Source: Candidatus Cybelea sp.
Lineage (GTDB): Bacteria > Vulcanimicrobiota > Vulcanimicrobiia > Vulcanimicrobiales > Vulcanimicrobiaceae
NCBI GenBank assembly: GCA_036489315.1
Contig: DASXFZ010000064.1
Coordinates: forward strand, 1 to 40,584
Reading direction: 5' to 3'
DNA: 40,584 nt
Shown here: positions 34,279-40,584 of the stretch, piece after piece
How the letters are laid out: the number at the start of each line of letters is the position of its first letter
Position numbering within the stretch: position 1 is the first letter of the stretch
Program-made: the position numbers and the translations under genes
The notes under the pieces: generated by a model
Told to the model about the DNA's origin: nothing
Seen by the model: the letters and a program-made list of their open reading frames with translations, nothing else
Databases searched by the model: none

Positions 34279-35076
34279 CTAAAAGTAGTGCGCGGGAAAG
34301 GAGGGCGTGACCACCAGGGCGTTCTTGGCAAACTGCGGCCGGGGGTGGCTCAACACGAAGGCGGCGATATCGTACGCCTGCGCGAGCGAAAGCGAGCCGG
34401 GAGCGTTCTGCGGCATATTGTACCGGACGAATCCGGTCATCCGATCGATATGCGCCATGCCGGCCCCGCTGTTGAATGAGTCCTTTCCCCAGAGCGGCGG
34501 AAAGACGTTCGATTGGCCGCCGCCGTCGGAAGCGTGGCAGGCGGCACACTTTTGCGCGTAGAGTTTGGCGCCGCGCTGCGGATCCGGCGACCCGCTCGGC
34601 AATGGTTCGATATAGCGCTGGTCCGCCGCTTGTGCCCGGCCGGCCGGCGTCCCGCGTGAGAGCCACGCCACATAGGCGACCACGGCGATCATCGCGGTGC
34701 TGTCGTACGCGGGCGGGCGCCCGTTCATACTGTAGAGGAAGCACTCCGCAATCCGGTCCTGCAGCGCGATCACGCGGTGCGCGCGGCGATTCCATTGCGG
34801 AAAGGCTCCATAGATGCCCACGAAGCTCCCGCCCTTCGGCTGCGTACCCCCCGCGAGATGGCAGGCGGCGCACGACATCTTGGCGCGGACGTAGCCTTTC
34901 ATCGTCGTCTGCGTATCCATGACGATCGCGCGTCCGTAGGCGATCGACTGGCCGACCGGACCGCTCGGCAGCGCCCGCGCGTTGTAGGCGCTCGCGCCGT
35001 GCAGTTCGCTCGAGCAGCCGGTTACGGCGAGCAGCGCCGTGAGCGCGAACGTCGCCCGGCGCGCACGCGCATTCAT
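34279..35076 (-). CDS. TsdA-like dihaem cytochrome c lipoprotein
   Basis: A 265-residue protein from ATG 35076, with a lipobox ending in VTGC around residue 20. Two haem-binding CxxCH motifs are present, SCAACH and KCAACH. The layout fits thiosulfate dehydrogenase TsdA: first domain with CHLAGGTQP, a possible cysteine ligand in RIAECFLYSMNG, then PAYDSTAMIAVVAYVAWLS; second domain with GGQSNVFPPLWGKDSFNSGAGM and NMPQNAPGSLSLAQA. TsdA oxidises thiosulfate to tetrathionate. A SoxA-like or other electron-transfer role cannot be excluded. GGGAGG eight bases before the ATG sits in the end of the previous gene, so the two are coupled. It lies 74 bp before the kgd fusion. Confidence 0.85.
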   Translation of the reverse strand: MNARARRATFALTALLAVTGCSSELHGASAYNARALPSGPVGQSIAYGRAIVMDTQTTMKGYVRAKMSCAACHLAGGTQPKGGSFVGIYGAFPQWNRRAHRVIALQDRIAECFLYSMNGRPPAYDSTAMIAVVAYVAWLSRGTPAGRAQAADQRYIEPLPSGSPDPQRGAKLYAQKCAACHASDGGGQSNVFPPLWGKDSFNSGAGMAHIDRMTGFVRYNMPQNAPGSLSLAQAYDIAAFVLSHPRPQFAKNALVVTPSFPAHYF

Positions 35077-35080
35077 CGCG

Positions 35081-35779
35081 CTAACCTCCCAAGGTATAGG
35101 CGTAACGATAGGTCGATTGGAGAACGGCGAGCGTCGCGACCATTGAAGGCACGACCACCGCACCCGCAATCAAATGAGTGAGGATATCGTCGGCGACCGC
35201 TTGCGCGTTCGTCGTCGCGCCCGAATACCCGCGGCGAACGAGTGACCGGGCGATGCCCTCGACCGCGGTGTGGCAGGTCAGTATGACGGTGCCTCGCCGC
35301 TGCAGCATCTCCAAAGAAGCGTCTTGATACATCCCTTTTTCGTCGTCCGGATCGAGCGCCGGATCGAACGGCGCCGAACTCTTGAGGAATACGTTCGAGG
35401 TTATGGGCAGCGCGTCGGCGTCTTTGAGCTTGAAGAACTCGCCGATCCGATACTTCTTCCAGAGGTAATCGCTGAACGAGTAAGCAGACGACGCACCGTG
35501 ACCCGCCAGCGCAATCGCAAGCGAACCCGCGGGATATCCAAAGCCGAATTGCAGTCCGTTGAGCGAATTCTTGATGCTGCCGAGCACGGCGGGCTGGAAT
35601 GCGACCGCTTCATAAACCTGCCGAACCGCCGCGGGGCGGCCGAGAGTAGCGGCGAACGACGTTTCGTCGAAATCGGCGCGACGCACGACGAAGTGTTCGC
35701 CGCCTGGAATCCTGGCGGCTGCCGCATTCGTGGCCGCGGCGATCGTCGCCGAGCCTGTCAAAAAGACGCTTCGCTTCAT
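35081..35779 (-). CDS. Secreted protein, possibly DsrE-like, next to TsdA-like cytochrome
   Basis: A 232-residue protein with an N-terminal export-like segment (KRSVFLTGSATIAAATNAAAA). A central NSLNGLQFGFGYPAGSLAIALAGHG stretch, the SDYLWKKY segment and a single conserved-looking Cys in VILTCHTAVEG suggest a DsrE/sulfur-carrier-type fold, but I cannot confirm this by eye. The C-terminus has a hydrophobic stretch (GAVVVPSMVATLAVLQ). It ends 4 bp before the cytochrome c start, and the SD for that gene lies in its last codons, so the products probably act together, perhaps in sulfur-compound oxidation. It is divergent from the dienelactone hydrolase gene, with 84 bp between. Confidence 0.6.
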   Translation of the reverse strand: MKRSVFLTGSATIAAATNAAAARIPGGEHFVVRRADFDETSFAATLGRPAAVRQVYEAVAFQPAVLGSIKNSLNGLQFGFGYPAGSLAIALAGHGASSAYSFSDYLWKKYRIGEFFKLKDADALPITSNVFLKSSAPFDPALDPDDEKGMYQDASLEMLQRRGTVILTCHTAVEGIARSLVRRGYSGATTNAQAVADDILTHLIAGAVVVPSMVATLAVLQSTYRYAYTLGG

Positions 35780-35863
35780 TCCATGAGGTTCGCAGAGCCG
35801 GTGCGAGCTCCCGCGGACCTTCTCCGAGGACGTTTGCGCGCGCGGTCAAAGGTAGATCGTACG

Positions 35864-36727
35864 ATGAGCACGCCGGAAATCGACCCGACGCAGGCTGCCT
35901 CCCTCCGGTTGAACCGCCGCGTCTTCGTCGGCATTTCCACGGCAGCGACGCTCGGCGCACCGGCGATCGCGCTCTCCGCTACCGCGGGCGGCCAGACGCA
36001 CCCGCCGCTGGTTGCCGAGAACGATCCGGCGATCTCCGTCGACCACGTCACGCTCAAACGCGATGACACCGTCATCGGCGCCTACGCGGCGCGTCCGGTT
36101 CACAGCACGAAGCAGACGCCGACCGCCGTCGTCATCATGCACGTCTGGGGCGTCGACACGTCGATCCGCGATATCGTCCGCCGGCTTGCCAAAGCCGGAT
36201 TCGCAGCCATCGCCCCCGATCTCTACGCACGGTTCGGCGCTCCCAGCGGCGACGGATCGACCGACTACACCATCTTTCGTCCGTACGCCAAACGGCTGGA
36301 CCGCGCGCAGTACGATGGCGACATCGCGGCGGCGGCGCACTGGTGCGCGGAACAATTTCCTGCGACGAAGATGGCGCTATTGGGCTTCTGCATGGGCGGG
36401 CGAATCGCGCTGCTCGCCTCGATCGACGATGCGGGGACGTTCGGCGCCGTCTGCTCGTTTTACGGGCCGCTCGCCGACGTCGATCCTGCCAAAGAGCAGA
36501 CGCCGGTCTGCGGAAGCTACGGCGCTCGGGATACCGGCATTCCCGCCGATAGCGTCCGCGCCTTCGCAGCGGCGCTGCACGTGCCCAACGACATCAAGAT
36601 CTACGATAACGCCGGGCACGCCTTCATGGACGATCAGCGCAGCTCGTACGTCGCTTCGGCGGCGGCCGACGCCTGGACGCGCACGCTCGCGTTTCTCGCA
36701 AAGCACCTCGGAGAGCCGAGCACGTGA
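35864..36727 (+). CDS. Dienelactone hydrolase family protein
   Basis: A 287-residue alpha/beta-hydrolase. The N-terminus has Arg-Arg followed by VFVGIS and a hydrophobic stretch, a Tat-type export signal (about residues 17-40). The triad is visible: Cys in GFCMGGR (nucleophile, Cys instead of Ser as in dienelactone hydrolases), Asp in ARDTGIPAD and His in GHAFMDD. The family also has the VVIMHVWG oxyanion start. Known members hydrolyse dienelactone in chloroaromatic degradation, but many act on other esters. Start ATG 35864 was chosen because longer frames overlap the divergent gene. The TGA overlaps the GTG of rmuC. Confidence 0.93.
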   Translation: MSTPEIDPTQAASLRLNRRVFVGISTAATLGAPAIALSATAGGQTHPPLVAENDPAISVDHVTLKRDDTVIGAYAARPVHSTKQTPTAVVIMHVWGVDTSIRDIVRRLAKAGFAAIAPDLYARFGAPSGDGSTDYTIFRPYAKRLDRAQYDGDIAAAAHWCAEQFPATKMALLGFCMGGRIALLASIDDAGTFGAVCSFYGPLADVDPAKEQTPVCGSYGARDTGIPADSVRAFAAALHVPNDIKIYDNAGHAFMDDQRSSYVASAAADAWTRTLAFLAKHLGEPST

Positions 36728-37947
36728 TCGAGGTCGTCGCCGGCGCCCTTTCGGTCTTTCTGTTCGGCGCGGCGATCGGGGGCGCGATCGCGTGGTTTGC
36801 CGCGCGCGCCGAGAGCGCTGCGCTGCGCGCGACCCTCGACGAGTCGAGCCGCAGCGGCGAAAAAGCGATCGAAGCTCTGCTCGAACGGACGAAAAACGAA
36901 CTGCGCGAGGCGACCGCGTTGCGCGCGAGCGAACGCGTCGGCGAGCTGGTCTCCCCCGTCGCCGCGAAACTCATTGAGTTCGACCGGCTGATCAACGAGA
37001 TCGAGGCGACGCGGCGGCGCGACGAAGGAAGCCTTCGCGAGCAGATCGACCAGCTGCTCGGGCGAACCGACAAGCTTCAGAGCGCGACGTCTCACCTGAG
37101 CACGCAGACGTCGACGCTCGTCACCGCGCTGCGAAACCCCACTTCGCGCGGCAAGTGGGGCGAGATGCAGTTGCGCAACGTCGTCGAGAAGGCGGGAATG
37201 CTCTCGCACTGCGATTTTACCGAGCAGCAGACGGTCGTCTTGGAGGAGGCCCGCGTGCGCCCCGACATGACGATCAATCTCCCGGGCGAGCGCCGAGTCT
37301 TCGTCGACGCAAAGGCGCCGACCGATGCGATGCAGGCCGCGCTGGAAGCGGCCGACGACGACACCCGGCGCGCCCTGGTGAAACAGCACGCCCGCGCGCT
37401 GCGCGAGCACATCGATTCGCTCGCTCGCCGCGGCTACCAAACGGCGACGGGTTCGGCCGACTACGTCGTGATGTTCGTTGCGGGCGAGGTCTTCCTGAGC
37501 TCGGCGTGCAGCGAGGACCCGTCGCTCATCGAGTACGCGCTCGACAAGGGCGTTCTCGTGGCCGGCCCTTTGAGTCTCATCAGCCTCCTTCGCACCTTCG
37601 CGATGGGCTGGCAGGCGCTCCGCCAGGAAGAGAACGCGAAGCGAATCGCAGCGATCGGCCGCGTGCTCTATGAGCGCACGGTCAAGTTCTCGGAGCACCT
37701 CATCGAGGTGCGCAAGCACCTGGAGCGCTCGGTGAATGCCTTCAACGGCGCCGCCGGCTCATACGAAAGCAAGCTGCTCCCGCAAGGCCGAAAGCTCAAG
37801 GACGAAGCTTCGCTGATCGGCGAGGATCTCGATGCGATACCCCCGATCGACGTAGTGCCGCGCGACCTCACCTCGCTCGACACGCACACCACGCCGAAGC
37901 GGCTGCCGCGCTCGACCCAGCTTTTCGCCAACGACGACGCGGTGTAG
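36724..37947 (+). CDS. rmuC: DNA recombination protein RmuC
   Basis: A 407-residue member of the RmuC family, proposed to limit inversions at short inverted repeats. The N-terminus is one membrane helix (about 5-25), followed by a charged coiled coil (residues about 30-125: ALLERTKNELREATALR, then EIEATRRRDEGSLREQIDQLL). The RmuC core comes next: NPTSRGKWGEMQLRNVVEKAGM, DMTINLPGERRVFVDAKAPTDAM, VMFVAGEVFLSSA and PLSLISLLRTFAMGWQ. The GTG at 36724 overlaps the hydrolase stop, so it is co-translated. The gene ends immediately before a 154-bp inverted-repeat element, a noteworthy coincidence given its proposed role. Confidence 0.97.
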   Translation: MIEVVAGALSVFLFGAAIGGAIAWFAARAESAALRATLDESSRSGEKAIEALLERTKNELREATALRASERVGELVSPVAAKLIEFDRLINEIEATRRRDEGSLREQIDQLLGRTDKLQSATSHLSTQTSTLVTALRNPTSRGKWGEMQLRNVVEKAGMLSHCDFTEQQTVVLEEARVRPDMTINLPGERRVFVDAKAPTDAMQAALEAADDDTRRALVKQHARALREHIDSLARRGYQTATGSADYVVMFVAGEVFLSSACSEDPSLIEYALDKGVLVAGPLSLISLLRTFAMGWQALRQEENAKRIAAIGRVLYERTVKFSEHLIEVRKHLERSVNAFNGAAGSYESKLLPQGRKLKDEASLIGEDLDAIPPIDVVPRDLTSLDTHTTPKRLPRSTQLFANDDAV

Positions 37948-37948
37948 C

Positions 37949-38102
37949 CTTTTTCGGCCGCGCTGGTTACGCTCCGATTCAGACACATTCGTCGGGCCAC
38001 ATCCGTGTGGCCCTCCTATCGACTGCCTCGGGCCTTCCGCATCCGGCTCCGGCCCTCGGTCAGACGGTCTTCATCGGAGCGTAACCAGCGTGGCCGAAAA
38101 AG
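37949..38102. repeat. 154-bp inverted-repeat element with inner hairpin
   Basis: Two 30-base arms (37949-37978 and 38073-38102) are inverted copies that differ at one base. That difference is a G-U pair if the plus strand is transcribed, so plus-strand RNA could form a full 30-pair stem. Inside is a perfect eight-pair hairpin, GGGCCACA-TCCG-TGTGGCCC (37994-38013), and a GGGCC/GGCCC pairing further on. It fills the gap between the convergent rmuC and peroxiredoxin genes. No T-run follows the right arm. It may be a bidirectional terminator, a MITE/REP-like repeat or a structured RNA. Confidence 0.8.
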
Positions 38103-38136
38103 TTAGGCGGACTAATCTGTTTCGCGTGACAGATTT

Positions 38137-38691
38137 CTAAGGCGTTGTTCCTGAAGCGTGATCGGCTTTCCATGCCTTCAGCGCCGTCAACGTGTTCTGG
38201 ACGTGAAGCGACGGATCGAGGCTCGTGTAGGCATAGATAATCGTTCCATCGGGCGCGATGACGTACGAGGTGCGGTTCGCGTACTGCGGATGCTGCGGCA
38301 GCACCGAGTCGTACGACTTCATCACCGTTTGATTGGTGTCGGCGGCGACCGCAAACTTGCTGCGGCAATCGCTGACCGAGAATTTCTGCAGTTTGTCGAG
38401 CGGATCGTGCGAAACGCCGATAACGGTTGCGCCCAACGCCGTATACTGGTCGATCGCATCGGCGAAATCGTGCGCTTCCATCGTGCAGCCGGTTGTGAAG
38501 GCAGCCGGATAGAAGTAGAGCACGACCGGCCCCTTCTTCAGGGCGTCGGCTAAGTTAAAGGTAAAGACGTTACCGCCGAGCGTCGCCGGCAGGGTGAACT
38601 CGGGGGCTTTGGTACCGAGTGAAAGCGCGGCCGAGGCTTGCGCGGTCGTTGCCGCAAGCATTGCGGCGACGATGAGATGCCGAAACTTCAT
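38137..38691 (-). CDS. Exported peroxiredoxin (AhpC/TSA, Bcp-like)
   Basis: A 184-residue thiol peroxidase with an N-terminal signal peptide (about residues 1-22, ending in AQASA), so the enzyme should act outside the cytoplasm. The fold begins LGTKAPEFTLPATLGG. The peroxidatic cysteine is in AAFTTGCTMEAHDF, the family PxxxTxxCT region with Ala replacing the usual Thr/Pro. A second Cys (SVSDCRSKF, about 45 residues later) may be the resolving one, as in alpha-type Bcp/PrxQ. The reductant is unknown. It stands alone on the strand, 34 bp beyond the inverted-repeat element. Confidence 0.93.
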   Translation of the reverse strand: MKFRHLIVAAMLAATTAQASAALSLGTKAPEFTLPATLGGNVFTFNLADALKKGPVVLYFYPAAFTTGCTMEAHDFADAIDQYTALGATVIGVSHDPLDKLQKFSVSDCRSKFAVAADTNQTVMKSYDSVLPQHPQYANRTSYVIAPDGTIIYAYTSLDPSLHVQNTLTALKAWKADHASGTTP

Positions 38692-38733
38692 TACGCGGGT
38701 CCTTTCTTGCGCCTAACGCTTCGCTGCAAGGCG

Positions 38734-39909
38734 CTATAACCCCATCAGGCGCGCGAGGACCAGGCGCTGCACTTCGTTGGTGCCTTCACCAATTTCATTA
38801 ATCTTTTGGTCCCGGTACATGCGCGAGATCGGGTACTCGTCCATGAAGCCGTACCCGCCGTGGATCTGCAGCGCTTCGTTGACTACGCGGTGCGAAAGCT
38901 CGCCCGCAAAGAGCTTGGCGAAGCTCGCCGCTTGCACGTAGTCGCGGCCGCGATCCTTCTCCCAGGCCGCCCGCAGCATCATCAGCTTGGCATGCTCGAT
39001 CTCGGTCAGCATGTCGACCAGCTTGAACGAGATCGCTTGAAACTTGCTGATCGGCTGCCCGAACGCTCGCCGCTCCTTCGCGTAAGCCAGCGCCTCATCG
39101 TAGGCACCCATCGCCAGACCAATCGAGAGCGCCGCCACGGAGATCCGCCCCCCGTCGAGGATCGAGAGGAACTGCCGATAACCCTCGCCGCGGGCGCCGA
39201 GCAGGTTCTCTTCGGGCACCTCGGCGTCGGCGAACGAGAGTTCGCGGGTATCGGAGGCGCGCCACCCCATCTTGCGATACTTGCGGCTCCGCGTGAAGCC
39301 CGGCGTCTCTTGAGGAACGATGATGTTGGAGATCTCGCGCGATCCGTCGGAGCGCCGCCCGGTCACCGCGGTGATCGTCGTGCCGCCGCTGATCTCGGTG
39401 CCCGAGTTGGTGATGAAGGCCTTCGTGCCGTTGACGACCCACGTGCCGTCGCGCAGCTCGGCCTTGGTCTGCACGTTGCCGGCGTCGCTCCCGGCGTTGG
39501 GCTCCGTCAGGCCGAAGCCCCAGAGCATCGTTCCGCGAGCCAGCGGAACGAGATACTCTTGCTTCTGGGCTTCGGTACCGAAGAGCAAAAACGGAGTGGC
39601 GCCGAGCGAGACGTGTGCCGCCATCGTGATGGCGGTCGACGCGTCGGCTCTCGCGATCTCCATGACGGCGAGCGCGTAGCTCACCGTATCGGCGCCGGCG
39701 CCGCCATACTCCTCGGGGAAGGGCAGGCCCATGAATCCGAGCTCCGCCATCTTCGAAATGAGGTCGTACGGAAAGCGCTCCTCGCGATCCATCTCCTCGG
39801 CCCGCGGCTTCACCTCTTCCTGCGCGAACTCACGCGCGAGGCTCTGGATCGCCTTTTGCTCGTCGGTTAAATCGAAGTCCATGCCGAAGGTATAGCCCCC
39901 ACTCTGCAA
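38734..39909 (-). CDS. Acyl-CoA dehydrogenase
   Basis: A 391-residue FAD enzyme that oxidises acyl-CoA to trans-2-enoyl-CoA. The family course is clear: DFDLTDEQKAIQSLAREFAQEEV, GFTEPNAGSD (here GLTEPNAGSD), FITNSGTEISGG, KMGWRASDTRELSF and the C-terminal LFAGELSHRVVNEALQIHGGYGFMDEYP with the catalytic Glu in the GYGFMDEYPISRMYRD region. It resembles short-chain/butyryl-CoA or isovaleryl-CoA types. The TTG at 39909 has GGAGGAG at good distance; the ATG at 39882 gives the classical MDFDLT start but lacks an SD. The divergent ftsE starts 18 bp away. No ETF or enoyl-CoA hydratase gene is adjacent. Confidence 0.96.
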   Translation of the reverse strand: MQSGGYTFGMDFDLTDEQKAIQSLAREFAQEEVKPRAEEMDREERFPYDLISKMAELGFMGLPFPEEYGGAGADTVSYALAVMEIARADASTAITMAAHVSLGATPFLLFGTEAQKQEYLVPLARGTMLWGFGLTEPNAGSDAGNVQTKAELRDGTWVVNGTKAFITNSGTEISGGTTITAVTGRRSDGSREISNIIVPQETPGFTRSRKYRKMGWRASDTRELSFADAEVPEENLLGARGEGYRQFLSILDGGRISVAALSIGLAMGAYDEALAYAKERRAFGQPISKFQAISFKLVDMLTEIEHAKLMMLRAAWEKDRGRDYVQAASFAKLFAGELSHRVVNEALQIHGGYGFMDEYPISRMYRDQKINEIGEGTNEVQRLVLARLMGL

Positions 39910-39927
39910 AAAACTCCTCCGTTAGCG

Positions 39928-40584
39928 ATGATCTCCCTGCACGGCGTTTCGCTCGTCTATCCTAACGGCGTGCGCGCCCTGGATAACGTGAGCCTCGATA
40001 TCGCCAAGGGTGACTTCGTTTTTCTCGTCGGGCATTCCGGAACCGGCAAGTCGAGCCTCTTGCGCCTGCTCTATCGGGAGGCGAAGGCCACGACGGGTAC
40101 GATCGTCGTCGACGGTATCCGCGTCGACCGTTTGCGCCGCAACCGCGTTCCAGCCTTGCGGCGCCATCTCGGCGTCGTATTTCAAGACTTCAAGCTGCTG
40201 ACCGACAAGACCGTCTGGGAAAATGTCGCGTTCGCGATGCAGGTCACGGGCGCGCACACGCGCGACGTAATGCGCCAGGTGCCCCGCTCGCTCGAACTCG
40301 TCGGGCTCTCACACAAGAGCCGCATGTATCCGACCGAGCTTTCCGGCGGGGAACAGCAGCGCACGGCGATCGCCCGGGCGCTGGTGAATAATCCGAAGAT
40401 CCTCCTGTGCGACGAGCCGACGGGAAATCTCGATCCCGCCAACACGACGGAGATCACCGCCCTCCTGCAGCGCATCAACCTCAAGGGGACGACCGTGGTC
40501 GTCGCAACCCACAACCAGGCCGTCGTCGACCGAATGCGCCGGCGCGTCGTGCGTCTCGAAGACGGCCGCATCACAACCGACGAA
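39928..40584 (+). CDS. ftsE: Cell division ATP-binding protein FtsE (partial, runs off the right end)
   Basis: The frame from ATG 39928 is open to the last base (219 codons, no stop), so nearly all of a ~225-residue protein is present. It is the ABC ATPase of FtsEX, which activates septal amidases. Motifs: Walker A GHSGTGKSS, the FQDFKLLTDKTVWENVAF Q-loop region typical of FtsE, signature LSGGEQQR, Walker B ILLCDEPTGNLD and the H-loop ATHN. ftsX should follow outside the window. It is divergent from acyl-CoA dehydrogenase; no SD is visible before the ATG, so it may be leaderless. Confidence 0.95.
   Translation, partial: MISLHGVSLVYPNGVRALDNVSLDIAKGDFVFLVGHSGTGKSSLLRLLYREAKATTGTIVVDGIRVDRLRRNRVPALRRHLGVVFQDFKLLTDKTVWENVAFAMQVTGAHTRDVMRQVPRSLELVGLSHKSRMYPTELSGGEQQRTAIARALVNNPKILLCDEPTGNLDPANTTEITALLQRINLKGTTVVVATHNQAVVDRMRRRVVRLEDGRITTDE

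Noticed and set aside
1-40584. CRISPR arrays, tRNA/rRNA, prophage, insertion sequences or a defence island
   Set aside because: I saw no spaced direct-repeat array, transposase or recombinase motif, or RNA gene signature; every gene looks like normal chromosomal content.

Overview
The window is about 40.6 kb of high-GC chromosome, almost fully coding, with no rRNA, tRNA, CRISPR array, transposase or phage gene that I could see. The cell looks like a diderm: an LptD-like outer-membrane barrel end (left edge), an LptC-like protein, apolipoprotein N-acyltransferase (Lnt) and several lipobox lipoproteins are present. Other traits resemble Gram-positive or actinobacterial lineages: a polA-mutM-coaE cluster, a proofreading-dead Pol I, a four-domain S1 protein, a split PntAA/PntAB transhydrogenase and a Kgd-like E2-E1 oxoglutarate dehydrogenase fusion. 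With the KGG stress repeats, this mix would fit an uncultivated aerobic soil lineage such as Eremiobacterota (WPS-2). That assignment is inference only. Many starts are GTG or TTG, and many genes lack a clear Shine-Dalgarno (SD) sequence.

Layout. 1-4.6 kb: envelope genes (LptD-like end, lnt, lptC-like), an opposing lipoprotein gene that leads into a previously unlisted 58-aa metallothionein-like gene, and two KGG-repeat stress proteins. 4.6-12.6 kb (minus strand): a probable operon of a secreted macroglobulin-like protein, polA, a DUF192 protein, mutM, an S1-domain protein with no conventional start codon, and coaE. 12.7-17.1 kb (plus): a small zinc ribbon, a secreted protein, a fumarylacetoacetate hydrolase family enzyme and pntAA-pntAB-pntB. 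17.1-24.4 kb (minus): a solute-binding lipoprotein, an RND pump without its partners, a class C serine hydrolase and an unknown secreted protein.

24.4-26.9 kb (plus): an Lrp/AsnC regulator, a tandem palindromic repeat, lysine 2,3-aminomutase and a membrane-anchored unknown. 26.9-29.6 kb (minus): a DUF2079 membrane protein coupled to a cytochrome P450. 29.6-30.2 kb (plus): a LOG-family phosphoribohydrolase. 30.2-35.8 kb (minus): a secreted, possibly DsrE-like protein coupled to a TsdA-like dihaem cytochrome c lipoprotein, then the 1317-aa E2-E1 fusion, which carries its own lipoyl and E3-binding domains. 35.9-37.9 kb (plus): a dienelactone hydrolase and rmuC. A 154-bp structured inverted-repeat element follows. 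38.1-39.9 kb (minus): a secreted peroxiredoxin and an acyl-CoA dehydrogenase. The right edge carries the start of ftsE.

The genes join central carbon and redox metabolism (oxoglutarate dehydrogenase, transhydrogenase, acyl-CoA dehydrogenase, dihaem cytochrome), DNA repair (polA, mutM, rmuC), envelope assembly and stress or metal protection. I see no defence island or biosynthetic cluster. The most unusual items are the full-length E2-E1 fusion, the S1 gene start, the metallothionein and the inverted-repeat element.
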